NCBI GenBank assembly: GCA_934154515.1
Contig: CAKPGD010000003.1
Location: 1-41,371, forward strand
Length of the DNA stretch: 41,371 bases
Source: an uncultured Clostridia bacterium
Lineage (GTDB): Bacteria > Bacillota > Clostridia > TANB77 > CAG-508
Reading direction: 5' to 3'
Of this stretch, positions 16,806-24,886 are shown one piece after another; the first letter of the stretch is position 1, and each line of letters begins with the position of its first letter. The position numbers were made by a program, and so were the translations under genes. The notes under the pieces are model-generated. The model was not told where the DNA came from, made no database searches, and saw only the letters and a list, made by a program, of their open reading frames with translations.

Positions 16806-17933
16806 TTATTCTTTATATCCTGTTCTTGATACAATTTTATTGCTTATATTTTTTATATCTTGTGGAACTTCATAATCTGTTTCTTCAAAAGCTTCTTGAT
16901 GTAATTGTTTTACATTGCTTTCTAATGTTATTGGTACACCATACCATCTATCTAAAGTTATTCCTTTTGTATTATATGGCCATCCTATACTATCTGTTAT
17001 ATTATATTTTAGAACATCTGGTATCATTGCTATTATACTTGATGCTGAGATATTTGTGTATACCTTTGGTAATATTTCATCTAGTAAATTATTTATTTCC
17101 CCTACACTTTTTGTTTTTAGTTTTTTAAGCATTGCTTCTAATACGTCTCTCATACGTTCTGTTCTTTTGTAATCTCCTCCTGCAGTATATCTTATTCTAG
17201 AGTATGCCACAGCCTGAACTCCATCTAATGTTTGTTTTCCAGTTCTTGTTATATGTTTAGAAGTTATTCCTGTATTATCTGATGTTCCATCTATATATTC
17301 ATTTATATATTTTAATTCAGCTTCTGTAATTTCGATTTCAACTCCACCTAATGCATTTACTGCTTCTGCTACCAAGTCAAAGTTTACTGTTATAAATTCT
17401 GTAATGTTTAAATCTAAGTTAGTGTTTAATGTTTTTATTGCAAGTGGTGCTTCTCCATATGAATATGCATGTGTTATTTTATCTAGTCCATGTCCTTCTA
17501 TTTCTACATATGTATCACGATATACTGATATTAATTTTACATCTTTTGTTTTTTCATTTATACTTGCAATTATTATACAGTCACTTCTGTTTCCTCTTCC
17601 TAAATTGCTGTCTCTACTATCTACACCAAATAATGCTATGTTTCTATAACCTGTTAATTCTTCATTAACATTTAGTTCATCTACATTTATATTTACTTGT
17701 TGCATTTTGTTTAATTTATTTACAACATAAGAGTATCCTCCAACTCCAATTCCTGCAATTACAATCAATAATATTAGTACTATTATTCCTATTACTTTTA
17801 GTACAGTATGTTTCTTTTTATTTTTTTTAGTATTTTTTGCTGTATATTTTTGTTCATTATTGTTTATTTGTTTTTCTGTTTTTCTTTTGCTTTCTTCTGA
17901 TGAATTCTTGTTTGCTGAATGTTTTCCTGCCAT
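16806..17933 (-). CDS. LytR-CpsA-Psr (LCP) family cell-wall glycopolymer ligase
   Basis: 375 aa from the ATG at 17931-17933 (MAGKHSANK), which follows GGAGG. A longer reading to 17984 would run through a hairpin and has no ribosome site. Basic cytoplasmic tail (1-43), one membrane helix (about 44-66, VIGIIVLILLIVIAGIG), then the extracellular LCP domain: NIALFGVDSRD, GRGNRSDCIIIASIN, LISVYRDTYVEI, KITHAYSYGE, and AVAYSRIRYTAGGDYKRTER. The conserved Asp and Arg residues that bind pyrophosphate-lipid are present. LCP enzymes transfer lipid-linked glycopolymers to peptidoglycan. It sits just upstream of the glycan operon and is the likely wall ligase for its product. Confidence 0.92.
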   Translation of the reverse strand: MAGKHSANKNSSEESKRKTEKQINNNEQKYTAKNTKKNKKKHTVLKVIGIIVLILLIVIAGIGVGGYSYVVNKLNKMQQVNINVDELNVNEELTGYRNIALFGVDSRDSNLGRGNRSDCIIIASINEKTKDVKLISVYRDTYVEIEGHGLDKITHAYSYGEAPLAIKTLNTNLDLNITEFITVNFDLVAEAVNALGGVEIEITEAELKYINEYIDGTSDNTGITSKHITRTGKQTLDGVQAVAYSRIRYTAGGDYKRTERMRDVLEAMLKKLKTKSVGEINNLLDEILPKVYTNISASSIIAMIPDVLKYNITDSIGWPYNTKGITLDRWYGVPITLESNVKQLHQEAFEETDYEVPQDIKNISNKIVSRTGYKE

Positions 17934-17962
17934 ATTTATTCCTCCTATTTTTTCTAAAATTA

Positions 17963-17998
17963 AAGCATTAAAATATAAATCCATATATTTTAATGCTT
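17963..17998 (-). terminator. AT-rich hairpin between the small membrane protein and the LCP gene
   Basis: A perfect 14-bp stem (17963-17976 against 17985-17998) with an 8-base loop, followed on the minus strand by TTTAATTTT. It could end part of the transcription from the upstream gene or structure the LCP leader. Confidence 0.5.
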
Positions 17999-18016
17999 AT
18001 ATTTCATTATATTATA

Positions 18017-18358
18017 TTATACTTTTGACCAAAACCAATCTAAACTGTTGTCTATGCTTTTTTTCTTCTTTTCTTTGGTTTCTATGTCGTCTATCCATAA
18101 GTATGAGAAGAATGATATTAATATGAATACAAAATCAACTGTTATACATCTTGCAATTGTGTTTTGTATTTCTACTAATGCCTTATCTGTAATTGTAAAT
18201 TCTACAGCATGACCTGCTATAATTGTTAAAAATATTGCTAACATTATTGCTGGAATTGCACTTTTTTTAGTTTCTTTTCCTAGAATTAATACTAGTACAA
18301 ATAGTACTAAAGCTATAAAAACAGTAAATGGTTGTGTAAAATTAATTAATGGTGTCAT
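18017..18358 (-). CDS. Small membrane protein, 113 aa, unknown
   Basis: Starts at ATG 18356-18358 after GGGAGGT. Three hydrophobic segments are visible: about 11-27 (VFIALVLFVLVLILG), 33-50 (IPAIMLAIFLTIIAGHA) and 70-86 (ITVDFVFILISFFSYLW). It ends in a charged Lys/Glu-rich tail (about 90-101). No catalytic motif. It resembles other short clostridial membrane proteins of unknown role; I know no named family. It lies directly upstream of the LCP gene in the same direction, separated by a hairpin. Confidence 0.72.
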   Translation of the reverse strand: MTPLINFTQPFTVFIALVLFVLVLILGKETKKSAIPAIMLAIFLTIIAGHAVEFTITDKALVEIQNTIARCITVDFVFILISFFSYLWIDDIETKEKKKKSIDNSLDWFWSKV

Positions 18359-18466
18359 TGTTATACCTCCCTTTGTCTTTTGATTACACTAACATTTTAC
18401 ATATATTTTTATTTTTTTTCAAGTACTTTTGTCAAATTTATTATAAAAATCTCACCCCCTTGAAAA

Positions 18467-18494
18467 CACACCACTCCAAATTTGGAGTGGTGTG
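18467..18494. terminator. Perfect 28-base palindrome, terminator
   Basis: CACACCACTCCAAA at 18467-18480 is mirrored exactly by TTTGGAGTGGTGTG at 18481-18494 with no unpaired loop. On the minus strand it is followed by TTTTC. It ends the GNAT-like gene. A site with perfect two-fold symmetry could also bind a dimeric protein. Confidence 0.7.
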
Positions 18495-18503
18495 CCATTT
18501 TGC

Positions 18504-18959
18504 TTATGCACTTTGTTCTTTTTTTTCTAATCCTACAGCCGTTATTATTTCTATGCAGTTAGTTTTTTCAAACCTTTCTTGCCTCTCCCGCATATAGCTG
18601 CTTGTTATCTCATTGTTTCTATTGAGATACACTCTCTCGAATGTTTTTCTTTCTTTAAAGCATTTCATTAATTGATGAATTGCTTCATTGCCATATCTCT
18701 CCTTCCATGCGAAATTAGGAATAGAAGCTTTTACTTCTGCTGCTGTTTCGCTTATTTTGCTAACTTGGATTAGTCCAACGGTTCTGCCATCTTCTGTCTC
18801 GATGACGATGTAAAGATAATCTTCGTTATTCTCAATTACGTTTACCTTGTTTTCTTTAGTTGCATGATATCCACGTAATTGTTTGCGATACTCTTCGAAG
18901 TCCTCTTCATTTGTCTCTCTTAGAGTTATTCTCCGAGCTTTGAACGTTTCAAACTGCAT
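18504..18959 (-). CDS. GNAT-like acetyltransferase, 151 aa
   Basis: The start ATG lies downstream of GGAGG in a short leader. The N-terminus ARRITLRETNEEDFEEYRK matches the first strand and helix of RimJ/RimL-type N-acetyltransferases. GRTVGLIQVSKISETAAEVKA and ERYGNEAIHQLMKCFKE occupy the positions of beta-4 and the acetyl-CoA-binding helix. The R/Q-x-x-G-x-A loop is degenerate (KERYGNEA), so activity is uncertain. It is a single-gene unit with a TTGAAA-17-TATAAT promoter and the palindrome terminator. Its codons (CGG, CGC, GAG, TTC, ACG) differ from the neighbouring AGA/TTA-rich genes, suggesting a different history. Confidence 0.6.
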   Translation of the reverse strand: MQFETFKARRITLRETNEEDFEEYRKQLRGYHATKENKVNVIENNEDYLYIVIETEDGRTVGLIQVSKISETAAEVKASIPNFAWKERYGNEAIHQLMKCFKERKTFERVYLNRNNEITSSYMRERQERFEKTNCIEIITAVGLEKKEQSA

Positions 18960-18995
18960 ATGCTAATGCCTCCTTGTATGTGTTTTGTATTTTTT

Positions 18996-19024
18996 ATTAT
19001 ACGACATTTTTTTACACTTTTCAA
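18996..19024 (-). promoter_or_regulatory. Near-consensus promoter of the GNAT-like gene
   Basis: On the minus strand TTGAAA (19019-19024) and a perfect TATAAT (18996-19001) are 17 bases apart. Confidence 0.75.
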
Positions 19025-19078
19025 GCATTTATTGCTTTTTTTAGGATTTAAATATTATTTTTTTACTATCTTAGGTTA

Positions 19079-19107
19079 TTGATTTTTATAATATTTTATG
19101 ATATTAT
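19079..19107 (+). promoter_or_regulatory. Promoter of the 74-residue gene
   Basis: TTGATT (19079-19084) and TATTAT (19102-19107), 17 bases apart, lie 35-60 bases upstream of the ATG at 19142. It is divergent from the GNAT-like gene promoter less than 60 bases away. Confidence 0.6.
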
Positions 19108-19141
19108 CTTGTTACGTCATAAATATAGGAGGTATAATTTT

Positions 19142-19366
19142 ATGGGAAATGCTCTAAAAAATGCCGTTCGGATTGGGGATGATTTAGATTCCTTCTTAAA
19201 TGAACACCCTCAAGTCACTGTGGATTATGATAACAGTGGCAATGCAATTGATGTTCATTTTTCTGAGGACTGTACGTCTAAAACTTACTCCATTTCTAAT
19301 GGTAAACTTGTGTTTTTGGAGTTTGCAACCCCTACTTCGCATAGTAGGTACGAGGAATGCTCCTAA
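19142..19366 (+). CDS. Small acidic protein, 74 aa, unknown
   Basis: Starts at ATG 19142 with AGGAGG about 10 bases upstream; the open frame from 19079 lies inside the promoter. The sequence MGNALKNAVRIGDDLDSFL, then VTVDYDNSGNAIDVHFSED and TYSISNGKLVFLEF, suggests a short helix followed by beta strands. There is no membrane segment or known motif. It is a single-gene unit with its own promoter and a strong terminator, on the plus strand among minus-strand genes. It uses CGG, GTC and GGG codons rarely seen in the neighbours. Confidence 0.72.
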   Translation: MGNALKNAVRIGDDLDSFLNEHPQVTVDYDNSGNAIDVHFSEDCTSKTYSISNGKLVFLEFATPTSHSRYEECS

Positions 19367-19399
19367 AACTTAGGCACTATGTAACATTTTAACCTCAAA

Positions 19400-19423
19400 A
19401 ACGAGAAGCGCTTGCTTCTCGTT
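19400..19423. terminator. Strong bidirectional terminator
   Basis: AACGAGAAGC (19400-19409) pairs perfectly with GCTTCTCGTT (19414-19423) around a GCTT loop, with an A-run before and six T after. It serves the 74-residue gene on the plus strand and the 319-residue gene on the minus strand. Confidence 0.88.
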
Positions 19424-19441
19424 TTTTCTCTTTTTCTTTGC

Positions 19442-20401
19442 TTACATAGCAGTATTTCTTGCTACTTCTCTTTCTTTGTTTAATAATATTTTCATTCTTG
19501 ATTTAGCATCAAATTTGCTTGTATGTTCTATGTCTTTTATTCTGTTTGGATTACTATCATATACTAGTTCTAGTTTTGGATAGCATCTTTTCTTTTTCTT
19601 AAAGAAGTTAAATAGTTTTGTTTTTATTTTATCAAATACTGTTTCTTCTATTTTTACAAGTGCTGTTATTTTTCTTTCTGAAAATACCTTTATTCTTTCT
19701 GATTCTATTCCTATATAATATTCGTCATATTGGTATAACTGTACTGTTTGTCCTTCTTGGTATTGTGCTTGCACTGCTTCTATCATATCGACTCTTGTGA
19801 ATTTTCTTGATTCGTATTTTATAACTTTTTCTGGTTGTAGTTCACTAATTCCAAATACTGATATTAATTTTCCATCATATACGCATATTTTATCTATGTA
19901 ATTTTCTTGTTCTTCAAAGTGTAAACCTATGTCTTCTATTTCTAATTTTGAAACATCAAAGTTTTCTATATTTTTTAAGTCTGGACATACCACTTCTAGT
20001 AAAACTTTTGGTAATATTCCTTTTATTTTTGCATCACAAAATAGCTTGTCTTCTAAAGAATTTTCGATGTATTTTAAATAATTATAATCCACTTCTTCTT
20101 TTGATACAGCTTCTTTTACATTATCGTGCAATTCTATTGCTTCTGACATTTTTTTTATTTTTTCTAATATTTCATCAAATTGTTCTTTACACGTTTTTTG
20201 TACTTTCTCAACTTCTTTTACTTTTTCTATTTTTCTTGATTCTTTGTTTTCTTCGTCATTTTTATTTTTTTCAACTATTTCAATTTTTTCTACGTTCTCT
20301 ATTTCTACGTTTTCTACTTTTTCTTTTCCTTCTGTTTGCTCAATTTCTTCTACGTTTTTTGTTTCTTCTCTCTCTTCGTTTTTTATTATTTTCTCATCCA
20401 T
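19442..20401 (-). CDS. Glu/Lys-rich coiled-coil protein, 319 aa, unknown
   Basis: The first 75 residues are almost only Glu, Lys, Val, Asn and Ile in a repeating pattern (VENVEIENVEKIEIVEKN), probably a highly charged coiled or disordered tail. From about 80 to 319 it is a folded soluble domain with ILPKVLLEVVCPDLKNIENF, LHFEEQENYIDKICVYDGKL and VQLYQYDEYYIGIESERIKV. No membrane segment and no family I recognise. It has its own likely promoter (extended TGTTATAAT at 20434-20442 on the minus strand) and a terminator, so it is a single-gene unit. Confidence 0.75.
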   Translation of the reverse strand: MDEKIIKNEEREETKNVEEIEQTEGKEKVENVEIENVEKIEIVEKNKNDEENKESRKIEKVKEVEKVQKTCKEQFDEILEKIKKMSEAIELHDNVKEAVSKEEVDYNYLKYIENSLEDKLFCDAKIKGILPKVLLEVVCPDLKNIENFDVSKLEIEDIGLHFEEQENYIDKICVYDGKLISVFGISELQPEKVIKYESRKFTRVDMIEAVQAQYQEGQTVQLYQYDEYYIGIESERIKVFSERKITALVKIEETVFDKIKTKLFNFFKKKKRCYPKLELVYDSNPNRIKDIEHTSKFDAKSRMKILLNKEREVARNTAM

Positions 20402-20433
20402 AATTTCACCTTTTCTAAATGAACTGTTTTTAT

Positions 20434-20442
20434 ATTATAACA
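20434..20442 (-). promoter_or_regulatory. Extended -10 element upstream of the coiled-coil gene
   Basis: TGTTATAAT on the minus strand, about 33 bases upstream of the start codon. No good -35 is seen, as expected for an extended -10 promoter. Confidence 0.45.
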
Positions 20443-20506
20443 TTAAATATGCATTTTTGTATTACTAATTATTTACTTTTACATTACAAATTTGTTACAA
20501 ATAAAA

Positions 20507-20558
20507 AAATACAAAATAAGTCTATATTTTTAATTTATATTTTACTTATTTTGTATTT
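20507..20558. terminator. AT-rich long hairpin, bidirectional terminator
   Basis: A perfect 15-bp stem (20507-20521 against 20544-20558) with A- and T-rich flanks. It ends the DUF212 gene on the minus strand. Confidence 0.6.
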
Positions 20559-20628
20559 ATTTTTTATTTTATCATCTACTATTTAATTGTTTAACGTTTT
20601 TCACATTTACTATTTTCTTATAGTTTTA

Positions 20629-21063
20629 TTAAAATATTAATCCCACAACTATTCCTATAATAGCTCCTACTATTACTTGTGTTGGAGTATGTCCTAATAC
20701 TTCTACTAATTTTTCTGACACCTGAACTCCTGTAAGTCCTGGCGTGTCTACTATTTTGTTTAGTAGTTCTGCTTGTTTTCCTGCTGCTCTTCTTACTCCC
20801 GCAGCATCATACATTACTACTGCTGAAAATATTGCTGCTACTGCAAATATTGGAGATGCAACTCCAATATCTTTTCCTATCATTGTTGTTAATGATACTA
20901 CTACTGCAGAATGTGAACTTGGCATTCCTCCTGCTCCTAATATTCTTTTAAAGTTAAATTTATGGTCTACGACTAAGTCCCATATTACTTTAAATGTTTG
21001 TATACCTAGCCAAGTTAAAATCGGTATAATTATGTATCTATAATTTGTGTAAAATTCTATCAT
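20629..21063 (-). CDS. Divergent PAP2-related membrane protein (DUF212, YuiD-like)
   Basis: 144 aa with four hydrophobic segments. The conserved blocks are GAGGMPSSHSAVV (about 43-55), MYDAAGVRRAAGKQAELLN (about 84-102) and LGHTPTQVIVGAIIG (about 123-137), together the hallmark of DUF212 proteins. These are related to acid phosphatases / vanadium haloperoxidases. They are common in Bacillota; the substrate is not established, a lipid phosphate being likely. It is downstream of xseB in the same direction, 38 bases away, probably in the same transcript. Confidence 0.9.
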   Translation of the reverse strand: MIEFYTNYRYIIIPILTWLGIQTFKVIWDLVVDHKFNFKRILGAGGMPSSHSAVVVSLTTMIGKDIGVASPIFAVAAIFSAVVMYDAAGVRRAAGKQAELLNKIVDTPGLTGVQVSEKLVEVLGHTPTQVIVGAIIGIVVGLIF

Positions 21064-21101
21064 TTTTTATTTTCCCCTTATTAAAAAACATCCGTATTCT
21101 T

Positions 21102-21326
21102 TTATTCTTCTGGAATAAAGTTTTCTTCTTTTAATTTTCCATTTTCGTCTAATAATATTGTTATTTTTTTCTCTGCATTTTCTATTATTTCGTTGCACTT
21201 TTTAGAAAGTTGCATTCCTTCTTCGAATTTATTTAATGATTCTTCTAAGCTTAAATCTCCTTTTTCTAATTCTCCTGCTATTTTTTCTAAATCTTCCATA
21301 GCTTTTTCAAAGTTAATTTCTTCCAT
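21102..21326 (-). CDS. xseB: Exodeoxyribonuclease VII small subunit
   Basis: 74 aa from the ATG at 21324-21326 (MEEINFEKAMEDLEKI), with GGAG about 12 bases upstream. The frame extends to 21350 but that adds only MIKGDNKS and lacks a ribosome site. The family pattern is F..A...LE.I...LE.GDL.LEESL..FE.G..L...C. It pairs with XseA (21953-23140) to degrade single-stranded DNA to oligonucleotides. It is separated from xseA by a membrane-anchored gene, an unusual insertion because the two subunits are normally adjacent. Confidence 0.92.
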   Translation of the reverse strand: MEEINFEKAMEDLEKIAGELEKGDLSLEESLNKFEEGMQLSKKCNEIIENAEKKITILLDENGKLKEENFIPEE

Positions 21327-21400
21327 GCTTTTATTATCTCCTTTAATCATGCCTATTATTAATTTGTTTTGGCATATTCTAGTATATTTGTAAGATTTTA

Positions 21401-21874
21401 TTAATTATTCATTTCTCTTTTTGTAAAAGTCCCATCAGATGCATTTACAAAATAATATGCTAATGCTTCTGTAGTTGTTACATCTCTTACTACTACTACA
21501 TATTCTCCATCGCTTTGCATTCCTTCTACATTAATTTTTGTATTTGAAGTTGTTCCATAGTCTTTTTTTACTATTTGTATTACTTTTTCTTGCTCTGTTT
21601 TTGGCTCTTCTGTAAAAGTTTCTGAATTTTCATTTGATTTGTTTTCGTTTGTAGTATTTTCTGTTTCTGTGTTTTCTATTGTATTTTCTACGGTGTTTAC
21701 TTCTTTATTTTCTTCGACATTTGCAACTATATTTTCTTGAATATTTTCTTTTACCGTATTTGTATTGTTTTTGTTTTCATTTTTATTTTTTTGTGTTTTT
21801 TCTGCATATATACCACACGCAACTCCTGCAATTACTATTATAACAATTATAATTATCCATGTTTTTTTGCTCAT
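21401..21874 (-). CDS. Membrane-anchored protein with Asn/Glu-rich linker, 157 aa
   Basis: Starts at ATG 21872-21874 (MSKKTWIIII), after AGGAGG; the upstream in-frame ATG at 21895 lacks a ribosome site. One N-terminal membrane helix (about 5-23) is followed by a linker of about 65 residues made of Asn, Glu, Lys, Thr and Val (for example NTVENTIENTETENTTNEN). A small C-terminal domain (about 95-157) contains VIQIVKKDYGTTSNTKINV, YVVVVRDVTTTEALAYYFV and DGTFTKRE, with an overall shape like a PepSY or cystatin-like unit exposed outside the cell. Function unknown. It lies between xseA and xseB. Confidence 0.72.
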   Translation of the reverse strand: MSKKTWIIIIVIIVIAGVACGIYAEKTQKNKNENKNNTNTVKENIQENIVANVEENKEVNTVENTIENTETENTTNENKSNENSETFTEEPKTEQEKVIQIVKKDYGTTSNTKINVEGMQSDGEYVVVVRDVTTTEALAYYFVNASDGTFTKREMNN

Positions 21875-21952
21875 TTTTATGCCTCCTAATCTCATTTTCT
21901 GTAAAATAACATTTATTTTAATATTTTAATATTGTGTTTTACTTTTATGATT

Positions 21953-23140
21953 TTATATTATTTGTGCATTGTTATTTCCATCTGAAAATGTTAATTTTAT
22001 TTTATCCCCTTGTTTTAATTCTTTAGCACTTTTTACTATTTTTCCTTCTTTTTCTGTAATTGTGTATCCTCTTGTTAGCGTTTTTAAAGGACTTAGTGCA
22101 TCTAGTTTTGCAATGTTTTTTATCATTTTAGATTTTTCATCTTTTACTTTATTTGTTATTACAAATTGCATATTTTTTATTAGTTTTTCTATTGCTATTT
22201 TGCTTTCGTTTATTTTTTGTATTGGTTCTGCAAATGCCTTTGATGTTATGCATTTTTCATAGCGAAGTTTCATTAATTCTACCTTTTTTAATAATGAATT
22301 TTTAAATCTATTTTCATATAAGTCCAATTTTTCTTGTATATCTTCTATTCTTGGTACTGCTAATTCTGCTGCTGCAGATGGTGTTGGTGCTCTTAAATCT
22401 GCTACAAAATCTGCTATTGTAAAGTCTGTTTCATGCCCTACTGCCGATATTACAGGTAAATCTGAATTATATATCGCTCTTGCTACTATTTCTTCGTTAA
22501 ATGGCCATAAATCTTCTAATGAACCTCCACCTCTTGCCACTATTATTACATCTGCTAAATTTTGTTCATTCATTATTTCTATTGCTTTTGCAATTTTTTC
22601 TGCTGCTCCTGGTCCTTGAACTGGTACTGGCAATAATTTTATATATACATTTGGATTTCTTCTTGTTGATACATTTATTATATCTCTTATAACGGCTCCC
22701 GTGTTAGAGGTTAACACTCCTATGCTTTTTGGCATAAATGGTATTTTCTTTTTGTGTTTGATATCAAATAATCCTTCTTGCTCTAGTTTTGCTTTTAGTT
22801 TTTCATATTCGGCATGTAAGTCTCCTATTCCATCTGCCTTCATTGCTTTAGCATATATTTGATAAACTCCGTCTCTTTCAAAAACAGATACTGTTCCTAA
22901 TATCATTACTTTCATTCCATCTTTTGGAATGAAATTTAAATTTAATGTATATCCTTTAAACATTACACATTTTATTAATGAATTTTCGTCTTTTAACGTA
23001 AAATACATATGACCTGTATAATGATGTTTGAAGTTTGATATTTCTCCTTTTACTAGCACATTGTTTAGGAATTCGTCTTGTTCAAATTTTTCTTTTACAT
23101 ATGTATTTAATTCTGTTACACTTATTGCATTGTATTGCAT
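21953..23140 (-). CDS. xseA: Exodeoxyribonuclease VII large subunit
   Basis: 395 aa, full length. N-terminal OB fold (about 1-100: ISVTELNTYVKEKFE, LVKGEISNFKHHYTGHMYF). The catalytic domain holds GVLTSNTGAVIRDI, DVIIVARGGGSLEDLWPFNE and SAVGHETDFTIADFVADLRA, followed by TPSAAAE and a long helical segment. It makes the catalytic subunit for single-strand DNA degradation in repair. The nusB stop is 9 bases upstream, so the two are co-transcribed. Confidence 0.96.
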   Translation of the reverse strand: MQYNAISVTELNTYVKEKFEQDEFLNNVLVKGEISNFKHHYTGHMYFTLKDENSLIKCVMFKGYTLNLNFIPKDGMKVMILGTVSVFERDGVYQIYAKAMKADGIGDLHAEYEKLKAKLEQEGLFDIKHKKKIPFMPKSIGVLTSNTGAVIRDIINVSTRRNPNVYIKLLPVPVQGPGAAEKIAKAIEIMNEQNLADVIIVARGGGSLEDLWPFNEEIVARAIYNSDLPVISAVGHETDFTIADFVADLRAPTPSAAAELAVPRIEDIQEKLDLYENRFKNSLLKKVELMKLRYEKCITSKAFAEPIQKINESKIAIEKLIKNMQFVITNKVKDEKSKMIKNIAKLDALSPLKTLTRGYTITEKEGKIVKSAKELKQGDKIKLTFSDGNNNAQII

Positions 23141-23149
23141 AATTTTCTC

Positions 23150-23569
23150 CTAATTTTCTTCTGAAATATTTTTCTCTTTAACAACGCTTGCAAGTATTCC
23201 ATTTATAAATGATTTTGAATAATCATCTCCATATTTTTTAGCAAGTTCTACAGCTTCGTTTATTACTACTTTATATGGTGTTTCTGTATAAAGTAATTCA
23301 TATATTGCAAGTTTTAATATAGAAAGGTCTATTTTAGAAACTCTCTCTATTGTCCATTTTTCTTTTAGATTTTTTGAAATTATATCGTTTATTTCTTCTA
23401 TATTTTTATTTATTCCTTCAAAAGAATTTTTTATAGTTTCTATTTCTTTTTCTTTTCTTATGTCATTTCCTTCAAAAAATACTTCTATTTGTTCTTTATT
23501 AAAGTCTTTTTGTATTTCATTGCTATAAACTAGTTTAAAAGTATTTTCTCTTAGTTCGCTTCTATTCAT
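23150..23569 (-). CDS. nusB: Transcription antitermination factor NusB
   Basis: 139 aa, normal length, all-helical. NRSELRENTFKLVYSNEI at the N-terminus and KWTIERVSKIDLSILKLAI, ELLYTETPYKVVINEAVELA and KYGDDYSKSFINGILASV in the C-terminal half match NusB closely. It binds boxA RNA with NusE in the rRNA antitermination complex. It is between DUF2273 (10 bases) and xseA (9 bases). Confidence 0.95.
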   Translation of the reverse strand: MNRSELRENTFKLVYSNEIQKDFNKEQIEVFFEGNDIRKEKEIETIKNSFEGINKNIEEINDIISKNLKEKWTIERVSKIDLSILKLAIYELLYTETPYKVVINEAVELAKKYGDDYSKSFINGILASVVKEKNISEEN

Positions 23570-23579
23570 CTTATTCTCC

Positions 23580-23783
23580 TTACATTTTATCTATTAATTT
23601 TCTAAGTTTTTCTTTTACTGTTTCTTTATTTATTTGTATATAGTTTCCAATGTAGATTCCTAGAACTATTACTATTATTCCTATCATTAATTCGTATAGT
23701 CTTGTTAATAATATTAATATTCCAACTATTCCACCTATTATAGCTCCTCTATATTTTATTAAAAAGTTTTTTATTTCTTCCAT
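23580..23783 (-). CDS. DUF2273 small membrane protein
   Basis: 67 aa with two membrane segments (about 13-27 GAIIGGIVGILILLT and 31-48 ELMIGIIVIVLGIYIGN) and a basic tail. It matches DUF2273, a family found next to amaP and asp23 in Gram-positive bacteria. It likely works with AmaP as part of the Asp23 membrane anchor. SD GGAGGT precedes the ATG. Confidence 0.88.
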   Translation of the reverse strand: MEEIKNFLIKYRGAIIGGIVGILILLTRLYELMIGIIVIVLGIYIGNYIQINKETVKEKLRKLIDKM

Positions 23784-23800
23784 AACTATACCTCCAAGGT

Positions 23801-24358
23801 TTAATCTTCTTTTTGTTTATCTTCTGTTTTTAGATTTTTTACACTTATATTAACTTCTTTAACTTCTAAGTCTGATGTTTTCTTTATTGCACTCTTAATT
23901 TTATTTTGTAAGTTTGTAGATAATTCCTTTATTGCTGCATCTTCTTTTACGCTAAGTGTTACATATACTATTATTCTTTTTTCTTCGTCTAAAACTATTT
24001 TGCTTTCTACATTTTGTGCACTGTCAAATCCTCTTGCTACACTGTTTGCTAATTCTTCTAATGTAGATTTTGATATTACTAATTCTCCATCATCGTTTTT
24101 TAGTAATATTCCATCTTTTATTCCGTTTATTTTTTTCTCTTCTGTTGAGAAGAATATACATTTTATTGCAAGTAATATGAATACTACTGCTAATGCTAAG
24201 ATTATATTTGATGTTACTGCATCATTTAATGCTAGTTTTAGAACTATATATACATTTTCTACATTAAGCCATCCAAATATTAGTAAACATGTTATTACTG
24301 ATATTAATAGCATTAATACTGAAAATACTGTCATTCCTATTTTATCTAAAATTTTCAT
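23801..24358 (-). CDS. amaP: Alkaline shock response membrane anchor protein AmaP
   Basis: 185 aa. Two membrane helices at the N-terminus (about 9-31 and 50-68), then a cytoplasmic Asp23-like domain with DGELVISKSTLEELANSVAR, VESKIVLDEEKRIIVYVTLS and EVKEVNISVKNL. AmaP holds Asp23 at the membrane. The ATG follows GGAGG. It is the second gene of the asp23 transcript; a hairpin lies in the 50-base gap between them. Confidence 0.9.
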   Translation of the reverse strand: MKILDKIGMTVFSVLMLLISVITCLLIFGWLNVENVYIVLKLALNDAVTSNIILALAVVFILLAIKCIFFSTEEKKINGIKDGILLKNDDGELVISKSTLEELANSVARGFDSAQNVESKIVLDEEKRIIVYVTLSVKEDAAIKELSTNLQNKIKSAIKKTSDLEVKEVNISVKNLKTEDKQKED

Positions 24359-24378
24359 AAGTTACCTCCATATTATAA

Positions 24379-24402
24379 AAGGTACGTACTTAGACGTACC
24401 TT
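24379..24402 (-). terminator. Intercistronic hairpin between asp23 and amaP
   Basis: AAGGTACGT (24379-24387) pairs perfectly with ACGTACCTT (24394-24402); loop of six bases. On the minus strand it is followed by TTATAA, a weak T-tract. This suits partial termination or protection of the asp23 message, giving more Asp23 than AmaP. Confidence 0.6.
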
Positions 24403-24408
24403 ACTTTA

Positions 24409-24822
24409 TTATTCTTCTGTTGTTTCTTCTTTTTCTTCTGTTGTTTCTGTGCTAACACCTTGTACATGTACATTTACTTCTTCTACTGTTAGTCCAGTCA
24501 TTGTTTCTACTGATTTTTTTACTCTGTTTTGAATTTCAAATGCTACATCTGGAATTCTAACACCATATTCTACTATAATGTTAACATCTATTTTTGTTGA
24601 TTTTTCTCCAACTTCTACTTTAATTCCCTTTGCTAGGTTTTTCTTTCCACTTAATACTTCTGAAATTCCACCAGCAAATCCACCAGCCATTTCGGCAACT
24701 CCTGGTACTTCTGATACTGCAATACCAGCTATAACTGCTACAACATCATCAGCTATTTTTATTTCGTTGTTGTCTGTACCAACTTCTACTTCTTTTACTT
24801 CTTCTTTCTTTTCTTCTTCCAT
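24409..24822 (-). CDS. Asp23/Gls24 family envelope stress protein
   Basis: 137 aa, single Asp23 domain (about 20-120): IKIADDVVAVIAGIAVSEVP, GVAEMAGGFAGGISEVLSGK, VEVGEKSTKIDVNIIVEYG, RIPDVAFEIQNRVKKSVETM and TGLTVEEVNVHVQGVS. The tails at both ends are Glu-rich and probably disordered. Asp23 is an abundant protein on the inner face of the membrane that supports the cell envelope. Promoter TTGTAA-17-TATACT lies upstream at 24887-24915. Confidence 0.93.
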   Translation of the reverse strand: MEEEKKEEVKEVEVGTDNNEIKIADDVVAVIAGIAVSEVPGVAEMAGGFAGGISEVLSGKKNLAKGIKVEVGEKSTKIDVNIIVEYGVRIPDVAFEIQNRVKKSVETMTGLTVEEVNVHVQGVSTETTEEKEETTEE

Positions 24823-24886
24823 AACTTATACCTCCTAAATATTTTGTATTCTTTTGTATGTCTTATACATTTCTTTCGATATTATA

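Noticed and set aside
18467..18494. Palindrome as an operator or attachment site
   Set aside because: Its position just after a stop codon with a following T-run fits a terminator better; no integrase or regulator gene is next to it.
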